NCBI GenBank assembly: GCA_047921395.1
Contig: JBLRWH010000033.1
Location: 1 to 27,367, forward strand
Length of the DNA stretch: 27,367 nucleotides
Source: XN24 sp047921395
GTDB taxonomy: Bacteria > Pseudomonadota > Gammaproteobacteria > Steroidobacterales > XN24
Direction: 5' to 3'
Positions within the stretch are counted from its first letter, which is position 1, and every line of letters begins with the position of its first letter. The notes below the pieces were generated by a model. The model had not been told where the DNA came from, did no database searches, and saw nothing but the letters and a program-made list of their open reading frames with translations. This document shows, in pieces, positions 17,765 through 27,300 of this stretch. The position numbers and the translations under genes are program-made.

Positions 17765-18382
17765 ATGAGCGAGAGACTTCCCGTCGAACTCGAGGTGGAC
17801 TCCGGCGACGGCCAGCGCCCGACCGACGAGGTGCGCAAAGAAATCGCGGCGCACGGCGTCACCGTGGTCGAGGTGAAGCAGACCAATGGCACGTGGGACG
17901 TGGTGCCGGGCGCCTACAACCGCCGCGTCACCGCCAACACGCCGATGGAGATCCGCGGCCCGGTGCGCGGCAGCGACCTGGTGAAGACGCTGTACAGCCC
18001 GGACGGCACCATGACGCGCGGCACGATCAACAACTGCGCGAACGGCTACACGCCCTGGGGCACATACCTGACCTGCGAGGAGAACTGGGCGGGCTACTTC
18101 AAGAACGACCTGCAGACCAGCCGCATCAACGCGCTGTTCACCGCGCTCGGCTTCAACGGCACCTCCGCGCGCCAGGGCGACTACTTCGCCCGCTTCGACG
18201 CGCTGAAGAACGAGATCATCGGCGTCATCGACGAGACGGTGGACCAGAAGCCGACCAGCAACGTTTACAAGCAGCCTGGCGACACGTTCACGGCCGAGGG
18301 GCGCACGCTGCTCGGCGAACTGGACGCGCTGCTGGCGGCCAACCCGATCACGCGCGAGGACGGCGGGGTCGTGGGGCTGTAG
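17765..18382 (+). pseudogene. PhoX (DUF839) alkaline phosphatase fragment
   Basis: The 205-codon frame holds P-T-D-E-V-R-K-E-I-A-A-H-G-V-T-V-V-E-V, W-D-V-V-P-G-A-Y-N-R-R-V-T-A-N-T-P-M-E-I-R-G-P-V-R-G, and the PhoX hallmark N-N-C-A-N-G-Y-T-P-W-G-T-Y-L-T-C-E-E-N (about residues 90-108). PhoX proteins are exported Ca/Fe phosphatases of roughly 500-700 residues with a Tat signal. This piece has no signal, and after W-A-G-Y-F it changes into a tail (about 118-205) that I cannot place in PhoX. It is probably a fragment from a deletion or a fusion, although it keeps an open frame. Confidence 0.75.
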
Positions 18383-18412
18383 GGCACAGCTTGCGTTGCA
18401 GGGATGAACAGG

Positions 18413-18430
18413 GGGCAAGGATGCCCTTTT
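18413..18430 (+). terminator. Weak Rho-independent terminator-like hairpin
   Basis: GGGCA-AGGA-TGCCC followed by TTTT lies 31 bp after the PhoX fragment stop. The stem is only 5 bp and the T-run short, so efficiency is doubtful. Confidence 0.4.
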
Positions 18431-18515
18431 CTAAGTTTCATAGCGCTTTGCCGGGAAAATCGGCTCGCGCGGAGACGCAGAGAGGCAGAGGCGCAGAGAA
18501 GATAGACAGGCAGGA

Positions 18516-18632
18516 TTACGAGTCAGGTTTTTCGGTGGGCGCCCGGGGGGGCTTACAGGCCCCGTGAGTTGGCGTCATGTCCCGGAACTCGACCATGAGT
18601 GTGTCCGTATACGTGTAGCTCCTGATCTTCAT
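18516..18632 (-). pseudogene. DUF2283-like remnant
   Basis: ATG 18632 opens M-K-I-R-S-Y-T-Y-T-D-T-L-M-V-E-F-R-D-M-T, which resembles the start of DUF2283 proteins (M-K-I-x-Y-x-x-x-x-D-x-L-Y-I-x-F). The following residues (P-T-H-G-A-C-K-P-P) do not fit and the frame ends after 38 codons, so only the N-terminal part survives. DUF2283 genes often pair with small toxin-like DUF4258 genes, in line with other TA debris here. Apart from this and a run of CGCAGAG-type short repeats near 18469-18500, the gap 18383-18689 holds no gene that I can see. Confidence 0.45.
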
Positions 18633-18689
18633 GAGACGAAACGCCTGTCAAAAAAAGCATTGTGAACGGTGGTGCCGTCAGCCGGAACC

Positions 18690-19790
18690 TTACCCCGCGG
18701 AGCGCAGGAACCACTTCTCGGTGACGATGCGCCGCGTGAACCACGGGTTGCGCATCAGTCCGGGCGCCACCGCGAGCTTCAGCCAGTCGGGCAACGGCCG
18801 TTGCGGCCGGTCGCCGCGCCGCCCGAAGCGCTCGCGCACGGCGAGATCGTAGGCCTTCATGACCTGCTGCGGGGCGTCGCGGTGCTGCGCGAGCAGCCGC
18901 GCCGCGATCAGCGCCGATTCCACCGCGGGGCGGATGCCCTCGCCGCTCTGCGTGTAGGCCAGCCCGGCGGCGTCGCCCACCAGCAGGCAGCCCGGTCCGG
19001 CCAGCGGCCGGCGCGCGTGGCCGTACAACAGGTAGGCGTGGCCCTTGTAGCGCGACGGCAGGTCGGGCGGGAGACGCCCGGCCGCCTGCATGGCGTCGAC
19101 GAACGCCTCGAGGTGCTCCCCGAGGTGCACGTTGTCCTCGCGCCCCAGGCCGATGTTCAGGTAATCGCCCTTGCGGAAGATCCAGCCGTAGCCCTTCAGG
19201 TCGCGGCAGAACCACAGCTCGGGCGTGTCGCCGCGCGCGGCGCACTGCGCCCGCTGCGCCGGGCTCATCTCGAACTCGACTTCCTTGGCGGTGACGGCGA
19301 GCTCGTGGCTGCCCGGACCCTCGCCGAGGTGTGCGGCCACGGGGCAGAAATGCCCGCCGGCGCCGACCAGCCAGGGCGCGCGCCAGGCGCCGTTGACGAT
19401 CCAGCGCCCGTCCTCATGGACCAGCTCGCGGACCTGCTCGCCGAGCACGGTCTCGACGCCGCTTCGCTGCAGCAGGTAGTGGTCGAACTCGCAGCGCCGG
19501 ATGCCGTAGCTGACCGGTGCCTCGCCGTGGCGGTTCTCGCAGGCGGGCTGCCCCAGCAGGCCGATGCGGAAGCCGTGGATCGGCTGCAGCACGCGCCCGC
19601 GCGCGTACTCGGCGGGGTCGATGCCCAACTCGTCGAGCACGGCGGGCGTCACCCAGCCGGCGCAGGTCTTGTCGCGCGGAAACTCGGCCTTGTCGATGAG
19701 CAGCACGTCCCAGCCACGCGCGCGCAGGGCGCCGCCGAGGGTCGCGCCGGCGGGCCCGCCGCCGACCACGATGAGGTCGCAGTCACGCAT
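18690..19790 (-). CDS. FAD-dependent oxidoreductase, geranylgeranyl-reductase type
   Basis: The 366-residue protein has the FAD motif D-L-I-V-V-G-G-G-P-A-G-A (5-16) with D33 in L-L-I-D-K. It continues with K-T-C-A-G-W-V-T-P (41-49), R-R-C-E-F-D-H-Y-L-L (98-107) and the second FAD motif L-V-G-D-A-A-G-L-A-Y-T-Q-S-G-E-G-I-R-P-A-V-E-S (270-292). The P-x-x-K-x-C-x-G and G-E-G-I-x-x-A-x-x-S patterns belong to the geranylgeranyl reductase family, which reduces C=C bonds in lipids or quinone side chains. Its ATG overlaps the end of the cfa-type gene by 8 bp, so both come from one mRNA. Together they suggest methylation followed by reduction of an unsaturated acyl chain; that step is inferred. Confidence 0.88.
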   Translation of the reverse strand: MRDCDLIVVGGGPAGATLGGALRARGWDVLLIDKAEFPRDKTCAGWVTPAVLDELGIDPAEYARGRVLQPIHGFRIGLLGQPACENRHGEAPVSYGIRRCEFDHYLLQRSGVETVLGEQVRELVHEDGRWIVNGAWRAPWLVGAGGHFCPVAAHLGEGPGSHELAVTAKEVEFEMSPAQRAQCAARGDTPELWFCRDLKGYGWIFRKGDYLNIGLGREDNVHLGEHLEAFVDAMQAAGRLPPDLPSRYKGHAYLLYGHARRPLAGPGCLLVGDAAGLAYTQSGEGIRPAVESALIAARLLAQHRDAPQQVMKAYDLAVRERFGRRGDRPQRPLPDWLKLAVAPGLMRNPWFTRRIVTEKWFLRSAG

Positions 19791-21048
19791 CGGCGGGCGT
19801 CGCGGGCGTCTCGTACAGGTCGCGGCGGCTCTGGGGCAGCGTGTTGCTGCCGGCGGGCGCGAACACGACCTGGAACAGCTGCATGGTGCCGGCCACGAAG
19901 CCCGCGCGGGCGCCGGCCAGGTACAGCTCCCAGGCGCGCACGAAATCGTCGTCGTAGTCGGCGCGCACCTGGTCGCGGGCGGCGAGGAAGCGCGTGCGCC
20001 AGTGTTCGAGGGTGCGGGCGTAGTGCAGCCGCAGGTTTTCAACGTCGAGCACCGAGAGGCCGCCCGCCTCGAACAGCCGCATCAGCTCGGTGATGGAGGG
20101 CACGTGCGTGCCGGGGAAGATGCGCTTCTCGATCCAGCCGTTCACGGCGGCGGGCCGGTTCCGGCCGATGGTGTGCACCAGGCCGAGGCCGCCGGGGCTG
20201 AGGGTGCGCCCGATGACGGCCGCGAGCGCCGGGTAATTCGCCGGGCCGACGTGCTCGAGCATGCCGACGGAGACGAAGGCGTCGCAGCGCCCGGTGATGT
20301 TGCGGTAGTCGTCCTCGATGTACTCGACGCGCTCCGCCAGGCCCTCGCGCGCCGCCTGCTCGCGCGCCCAGGCGACCTGCTCGCGGGAGATGTTGAAGGC
20401 GCGCACGCGCACGCCGTGACGCCGCGCCATGTAGCGCGCCAGGCCGCCCCAGCCGCAGCCCGCCTCGATCACCTGCTGGCCGGGCCGCAGCCGCAGCTTG
20501 CGGCAGACGTGCTCGAGCTTGGCGAGCTGCGCCTGCTCGAGGGTCATGTCGGGCGCCTCGAAGTAGGCGCAGGTGTACTGCATCGCGGCGGTGTCGAGCC
20601 ACCGGCGGTAGAAGGCGTTGCCGAGGTCGTAGTGACGGTGGATGTTGTGCCGCGCGCCGTCCAGGTCGGCGCCTTGGCGTGCCGGGTCGCGCCAGAGCGC
20701 CGCCAGCCAGGGCGGCCAGGCGCGCCGTGCCCGGGCGATGTGGGCGTAGATTTCGACGAGCATGTCGCTGAGGTCGCCGCGAACCCGAAGGCGGCCCGCG
20801 CTGTACATGTCCCCGAAGCCGATGTTCGGGCTGCGCAGCAGCCGGTAGAGCGCTCCGCGATCGAGGATCTCGATTTCGAAGTGCGCCGTCCCCGGGCCCG
20901 TGGCGTATCCATCCCAGAGCACGAGCCTGGCCGGCGGCGCGCCGGCGAGGCGGTGCAATCTCGTGAGCAGCGCCCGCTCCAGCCCTGACGAGGGCTTGCC
21001 CGAAGCGTGCGCTGCGGCAGACGTGGCGTGAGCATCCTGGCGTGGCAT
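19783..21048 (-). CDS. Cyclopropane-fatty-acid synthase family methyltransferase
   Basis: The 421-residue protein shows H-Y-D-L-G-N-A-F-Y-R-R-W-L-D (139-152), Y-T-C-A-Y-F-E (158-164), the SAM-binding E-A-G-C-G-W-G-G-L-A (195-204), S-V-G-M-L-E-H-V-G (260-268), L-V-H-T-I-G (290-295) and H-Y-A-R-T-L-E-H-W (342-350). These are the Cfa landmarks, including the Cys, Glu, His and Tyr positions of the active site and bicarbonate pocket. It moves a methylene or methyl group from SAM onto a double bond of membrane phospholipid acyl chains. Family length is normal. It is the first gene of a two-gene operon with a reductase, which argues that the end product may be a methyl-branched rather than a cyclopropane chain. 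Confidence 0.95.
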   Translation of the reverse strand: MPRQDAHATSAAAHASGKPSSGLERALLTRLHRLAGAPPARLVLWDGYATGPGTAHFEIEILDRGALYRLLRSPNIGFGDMYSAGRLRVRGDLSDMLVEIYAHIARARRAWPPWLAALWRDPARQGADLDGARHNIHRHYDLGNAFYRRWLDTAAMQYTCAYFEAPDMTLEQAQLAKLEHVCRKLRLRPGQQVIEAGCGWGGLARYMARRHGVRVRAFNISREQVAWAREQAAREGLAERVEYIEDDYRNITGRCDAFVSVGMLEHVGPANYPALAAVIGRTLSPGGLGLVHTIGRNRPAAVNGWIEKRIFPGTHVPSITELMRLFEAGGLSVLDVENLRLHYARTLEHWRTRFLAARDQVRADYDDDFVRAWELYLAGARAGFVAGTMQLFQVVFAPAGSNTLPQSRRDLYETPATPADA

Positions 21049-21086
21049 GTCGACCTCCGCTGGTCCCCGGCTAAAGATAGCCCATC

Positions 21087-21346
21087 GGGTCGGACCATGC
21101 GAAGTGATTGATTAGAAGAGTTTTTCGACTAAAAAAACGGCCAAAACAGGGCTTAGAAAGCTGTTTTTTGGCCCAAATCCTGCGTTTAAGCCGCAGGCAC
21201 TCCGGGAATCCGGCTCCGGGGTGCCTGCTGGACGCTGTCGTGCTTAGAACGCGAATTTCGGGCTGAAAAGTGGCTTCTAAGCGCTATTTTCGGGCCATTT
21301 CTGATACTTAAGCCTTTATAATCAATGCATTGCGATGGTCCGACCC
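21087..21346. mobile_element. 260-bp imperfect inverted-repeat element (MITE-like)
   Basis: The ends are GGGTCGGACCAT (21087-21098) and ATGGTCCGACCC (21335-21346), exact reverse complements. The similarity continues inward: ATTGATTA against TAATCAAT, GGCC...GGCTTAGAA against its reverse near 21270-21300, and CCCAAAT...GCGTT against its reverse near 21250. The centre is a hairpin with arms GCAGGCAC and GTGCCTGC (about 21194-21228). It has no coding capacity and is less GC-rich than its surroundings. It fills nearly the whole gap between the cfa start (21048) and the autotransporter stop (21357). Alternatively it is a large transcript-ending RNA structure. Confidence 0.7.
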
Positions 21347-21354
21347 CGTGTCGA

Positions 21355-24300
21355 TCAGAACCGGCGGTTGACGCGGAGCTGGATGCCCTGCTGCTCGGTG
21401 TTGTCGGACCACTGGGCGGAGTACTCGAGCTTCATGCCGAGGCGCTTGCCGTTCAGCAGGTCGACGCCGACGGCCAGGTCGACGTACGTCGAATCGAGCT
21501 CTCCCTTGGTGCGGAACGGCGCCACCCCGGCCGGGGCGCCCGCGAGCATCGCGGTGACCTCGGGCGTCCCGGACAGGTAGTGGATGGCGCCGATCCGGCC
21601 GTAGACGCGGCTGTAGCCACCGTCGTCGGCGTCGGTCTCCAGCCCAATCTCGACCGCCGGGTTCAGGCTGACATAGGTCTCGTCACGCGAATTGACCACC
21701 AGGTTGGCGGCGCCCGCGCCCCGCTCCGTGAAGCCGCTGAAGTGCGCGAACGTGACGTTGGCGTCGATCATCGGCTGCACGTAGGCATTCTCGCTCGCCA
21801 GGGTATGCGCCAGCCGGCCGCGCAGGCCGACGAAGGCCATGTCCTGCTCGCTCGTCGCCTCGACGCCCGGCTCGGGCAGGTCGACGTAACGGGTGCTGTC
21901 GAAGTCGCCGAAGCCGAGGCTCAGCCCGCCCGCGACGAGCGTCGCCTGGCGGCGATGCTTCACCATCACGCCCACCTGGAAGCGGTCGAGGTCGGTTTCG
22001 GACACACCCTTGCTGCGCGTCCGGCCGGTCTCGTACGACAGTGCGCCGCCGAGGTGCAGGTTTTCGCCGACTTCGCGCTGCACGCCGCCGGCCACGCCGA
22101 TGACCCGCTCCTCGAAGCCCGGCAGATCGCCGCGCGGGTCCTGGTCCAGCGCCTGCCCGGAGAGGCGCAGCCAGCCGCAGTTGTCCTCGGCCGTGAAGCG
22201 ATACTCGCCGGTGGGCTGACGGCAACTGAGCATGGCGTTGGAGAACTGCAGGTTCGAGACCAGCGAGGCCTGACCGCCGCCGAGGTGCGTCGCCGGGCTG
22301 AGCTGGTCGTACACGGCGCCGAGCGCCGCCCGGTCGGGCAGGCTCATCAGCCGCGCCGTGAGCGGCGCGAACGACTCCGAGCCGCCGGCCAGCTGCACCG
22401 CGTTGATGTAATCGCCCAGCGCCCCCTGGTTGCGGCCAAGGCCTTCCGGCGGTGAGAAGTCGACCACGTAGTTGAGCAACAGCCCGGCCTCGTCGTCGAA
22501 CGCCAGGTCGTAGCGGACCACCGCCAGTTGCGGCGCATCCAGCATCAGCCCCGCGTCGAGCACGCCCGCGCCGACGCCGACCAGTGAGAGCGTGTGACTG
22601 CCCGGCATGACCTTGCCGACATCCAGCATGCGCACCTTGAGCTCGCCCCCCAGGCTCGCCTCGCCGGTAACTTCGAGCCGATCGGCCGTGCTGCTGCGGG
22701 TATCGATGTCCACCGCGAGCCGGCCCTGCCCGGTCTGCACCAGGTCGCCGATGATCGTCGTCTTCCCCACCACGCCATCGCCCCCGGGCGAGAGCCGCCC
22801 GGCATTCGTGAGCGTGTTGCCCGCGCCGAGATCGAGGGTCGCGCCCGAGTCGATGGTCGCGCCGGCGTGATTCGTCAGGCTGTTGGCCCCGGCGCCGAGG
22901 GCCACGGAGCCGGACAGCAGGCCGTGATTCTCCACCCGGTCGTCGCCGCCGCCGGCCGCGATGGCCAGGCCGCTCAGGGCGGAGATGGCGCCCTGGTTCA
23001 TGACGAGGTTGTCGGCGCCGTCGAGCAGGCGCACCCCCGTCCCCTGCCCGCTGCCGCCGCGGACGGTGCCGCCCGCGATGTGCACGCTGATGTTGCCGTT
23101 GCCGCCCGCGCCGCCGCCGAGGCTCTGCGCGAGGATGGCGCTGGCGTTCGCGCCGCCCGCCTCGATGTGGCCGCCGACGGTCACGTCCACCGTGCCGCCC
23201 CGCCCCTCGTAGTCGCCGTCGTCCGCGCCGCCGACGCTCTGCGCGAAGATGCCGTGCGCCGCGTCGCCGTGGGTGACGATCACGCCATCGTGCTCGACCG
23301 AGACGTCACCGCCCGCGCCGTAGCCGCCGACGCTCCCCGCGAAGGCGATGCCATCGACGTCGCCGATGATCCCGCCGCCGCCGCCGATGCTCTGCGCGAA
23401 CACCGCCACCGCGGCCTCGCCGTGCGTGACGATCTCGCCCGAGCTGGTCACGCTGACGCGCCCGCCGTCGCCGGCGCTGCCGCCGTCACGGCCGAAGGCC
23501 ACCCCGAGGCCGATGTTCCAGGGATCAAATGCGGAGAAGCCGCCGCTGATGCTGCCGGCCTGGCCGCCGCCGCCGCCGATGCTCTGCGCGAAGATGCCGC
23601 TGGCCGCCTGGCCCTCGGTCACGATGCGCCCGGCGTGCAGGATCTCGACGCTGGCGCCGTCCCCGGCCGCGCCGCCCGCGCCACCGAGCGCGAACTGGCC
23701 GAGTGCGCCGGCCGTCGCCTCGGCGCCCTCGCCGAGGCCGCGCGCGTAGAGCTGCGCCTCGCCGCCGCCGCCGCCGATGCTCTGCGCGAAGATGGCGTGC
23801 GACGACATGCCCAGCGTGGCGATGTCGCCGAAGTTCTCGACGCGCACCGCGTCCGCGTGGCCGCTGTCGCCGCCGTTGCCGCCCACCGATACCGAGCCGC
23901 TCTTCGGCAGCAACGACAACGGATCGTCGTTCTTGATGGCGTCCCTGAGCGCGAAGGCCATCTGCGCCGGGGACAGGAAGTCCAGCGCGTCATCCAGCCA
24001 GTCCACGCCCGTGCCCACGATGCCCTGGGCGCCGCTGCCGCCGCCGCCGCCGATGCTCTGCGCGAAGATGCCGCGCGCCAGCGCGCCCTCGGTGTACAGG
24101 TTGCCGTGGTTGACCACGGTGACCCGGCCGCCAGTGTTGGCCTCGCCGCCTGAGCCGCCGACCGAGACGTCGAGGCCCCAGTTGTCGCCCTGCATGTCGG
24201 CCCAGGGCACCAGGTCGCCGGTCGACAGGCTGATCGCGCTCGCGCGCCCGCCGTTGCCGCCGCCGCCGCCGATGCTCTGCGCGAAGATCGCGTGGGATTG

Positions 24301-27300
24301 CGCCCCGTAGGTCGCGATGTCGCTCGCGGTCTCGATCTCGACCACGCCGGCGCTGTTACCGGTGCCGCCGCCGCCGCCGAGCGAGAGGCTGGCGTTCAGG
24401 CTGTTGCCCTCGGTCTTGCTCTTGCTCTTCGGGCGGTCCACGTCGATGTTGATCGCCGTGCTGGAGCCGCCCGTGCCGCCGCCGCCGCCGATGCTCTGCG
24501 CGAAGATGCCGTGCGCATCCTCGCCGGCGGTCTGCAGCAGGCCTCGCACCGGGGCCTCGAGGCTGCCAACGCGCACGTCGCCGCCGATGCCCCCGTCGCC
24601 GCCCGTGCCACCCACCGCGATGCTGGCGTTGACGTTCCAGCCCTTCTCGCCGGTCACGCCGAAGCCGACGCTGACCGCGGAGCCGCCGGTGCCGCCGCCG
24701 CCGCCGATGCTGGTGGCCACGATGCCGTGCGAGCCGTCGCCCGAGGTGGCGATCATGCCGTCGCTGTCCACCTCGACCGTGCCCGCCGCGCCGCCTTTGC
24801 CGCCGCTGCCGCCGACCGCGACGGAGAGGTTCTTGGCCTCGCTGCCGCCCAGCGAACCGGACAGCGCGAACCCGCCGTCGCCGCCGCCGTCGCTGGTGCT
24901 TTCCGCGCGGATGCCGTGCGCGCCCTGGCCCTCGGTCCGGATGTCGCCGAGGTTGTCGATCCGCACCGACTGCCCGGCGCCGCCGTCGCCGCCGCTGCCG
25001 CCGACGCTGACGCTGGCGTTGTACTTGCCGAACACGACCGCGGCGATGCTGAAGCCGCCCTGGCCGCCGCCGCCGCCGATGCTCTGCCCCACGATGCCGC
25101 TGGCGCCGTCCCCCTGCATCCACAGGTCGCCCGTGTTGTGCACCTCCACTTCGCCCGCCGCGCCGCCCAGGCCGCCGGAGCCGCCGATGGCCAGCGATGC
25201 GGTGACCGCCTCGCCGCCGCCGCCGATCGCGCCGCTGATGCTGAAACCACCCTTCCCGCCGCCGCCGCCCACGCTCTGCGCGAACAGGCCGATGGCGTCC
25301 TCGCCCTCGGTCACCAGGGTGCCGCTGCTGGTCACGTCGACGCGCTGCGCGTCGCCGCCGTCGCCGCCGCTGCCGCCCAGGCTGAACGAACCGGCGCCCT
25401 TGCCGCCATACGCGCCGGCGATGCTGAAGCCGCCCGCGCCGCCGCCACCACCCACGCTCTGCGCGAACAGCGCGTGGGACTCGAAGCCGAGGGTATGAAT
25501 GTCGCTGGCGCTCTGCACCCAGACCTCGTGGCCATCGCCGCCGTCTCCGCCCGCGCCGCCGAGGCTGAACGTCCCCGCGCCGGTGCCGGCGCCCGCGCCG
25601 GCGATGCTGAAGCCGCCCGTGCCGCCACCGCCGCCCACGCTCTGCGCGAACAGGCCGACTGCGCCGGCGCCGCGGGTGAGCAGCGTGCCGCTGCTGGTGA
25701 CGTCGACCCGCTTGCTGTCGCCGCCGCCGCCGCCGCTGCCGCCCANNNNNNNNNNNNNNNNNNNNNNNNNNNNNNNNNNNNNNNNNNNNNNNNNNNNNNN
25801 NNNNNNNNNNNNNNNNNNNNNNNNNNNNNNNNNNNNNNNNNNNNNCTGCTGGTGACGTCGACCCGCTTGCTGTCGCCGCCGCCGCCGCCGCTGCCGCCCA
25901 GGCTGAGGGTGCCCGCGCCCGTCCCGGCGCCAGACCCGGCGATCGTGAAGCCGCCGTTGCCGCCACCGCCGCCCACGCTCTGCGCAAACAGCGCGTGCGA
26001 TTCCTTGCCGAGCGTGAAGATATCGCTGGCGCTCTGCACCCAGACCTCGTGGCCATCGCCGCCGTCTCCGCCCGCGCCGCCGAGGCTGAAGGTCCCCGCG
26101 CCGGTCCCGGCGCCCGCCCCGGCGATGCTGAAGCCGCCCGAGCCACCGCCGCCGCCCACGCTCTGCGCGAACAGGCCGATGGCGCCCGCACCCAAGGTCG
26201 AGATCTCGCCGCTGCTGGTGACTTCGACGGCGTCGCCGTCGCCGCCGCCGGCGCCCGCGCCGCCGATGCTGATGGCGGCTGCACCGACGCCCGCGCCCGC
26301 ACCCGTGATGGTGAAGCCGCCGCTGCCGCCGCCGCCACCCACGCTCTGCGCCTGCAGGCCGTGCGCCTCGTCGCCCAGGGTCGTGATCGCGCCGGCGCTG
26401 GCGACCTCGACCGTCGCCGCGTTCCCGCCGCCGCCGCCGTCGCCGCCGATGCCCAGGCTGAACGCGCCGAGCCCGCCGCCGCCCGCGGCGATCGTGAAGC
26501 CACCGCTGCCGCCGCCGCCGCCGATGCTCTGCGCGAACAGGCCGACCGAGCGCAGGCCCCCGGTGGCGATCTCGCCGCTGCTCGTCACCTCGACGCGGTC
26601 GCTCGCGCCGCCGGTGCCGCCCTGGCCGCCGAAGGCCAGCGCCACGCCGATGCCGTCGCTCGCGGCGCCGCTGATGCTGAAGCCGCCGCTGCCGCCGCCG
26701 CCGCCGATGCTCTGCGCGAAAATGCCCTGGGCGTCGGCGCCGCGCGTCGTGATGTCGCTGCCGCTGGTCACCGTGACGGTGTCCGCATCGCCGCCGCCAC
26801 TGCCGTTGCCGCCGACGCCGATCGCGACCGAACCACCGAGGCCGACAGACCCGGAAATGGCGAAGCCGCCGCGCCCGCCGCCGCCGCCCACGCTCTGCGC
26901 ATCGATGCCGCGCGAGCGATCGCCGGTCGTCGAGATGGCGCCCTCGTTCGTGGTCACCTCGACCGAGCTGCCCGGGCCGCCCTCGCCGCCCGTGCCGCCG
27001 ATCGCCAGGCTGACGAACGCGCCGGCCGCGACGCTGTTGCCGCCGCTGCCGCCGCCGCCGCCCACGCTTTGCGCGAAGATGCCCACGGAGTCCGCGCCGA
27101 CGGTCGTCAGCGCGCCCAGGTTGTGCACCGTGACGGGCGAGGATTGCCCACCCGCGCCGCCGGAGCCGCCGATGGAGAACCAGCCGACGGCGGAGCCGCC
27201 GCTGCCGCCGCCGCCGCCGATGCTCTGGGCGAAGATCGCCTCGGCCCAGGCGCCGCCGGTGTCGATGGCGCCCTGGTTGTCCACGTTGACGCTGCCGCCA

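Noticed and set aside
18469..18500. CGCGGAGACGCAG plus CAGAGGCGCAGAG as another copy of the palindrome family
   Set aside because: Only half of the palindrome is present, and the adjoining CAGAG repeats are a different, simple sequence type. It is not counted as a copy.
24317..25498. Long Pro-rich plus-strand open frame (393 codons) opposite the autotransporter
   Set aside because: It is the mirror of Gly-rich codons (GGC/GCC read as Pro/Ala), shows the same periodicity as the passenger and has no motif. Other plus-strand frames at 21325-22455 and 22594-24153 are shadows for the same reason.
25746..25845. Biological frameshift in the autotransporter
   Set aside because: The shift arises only from the arbitrary 100-base N run; overlapping the identical flanks restores the frame.
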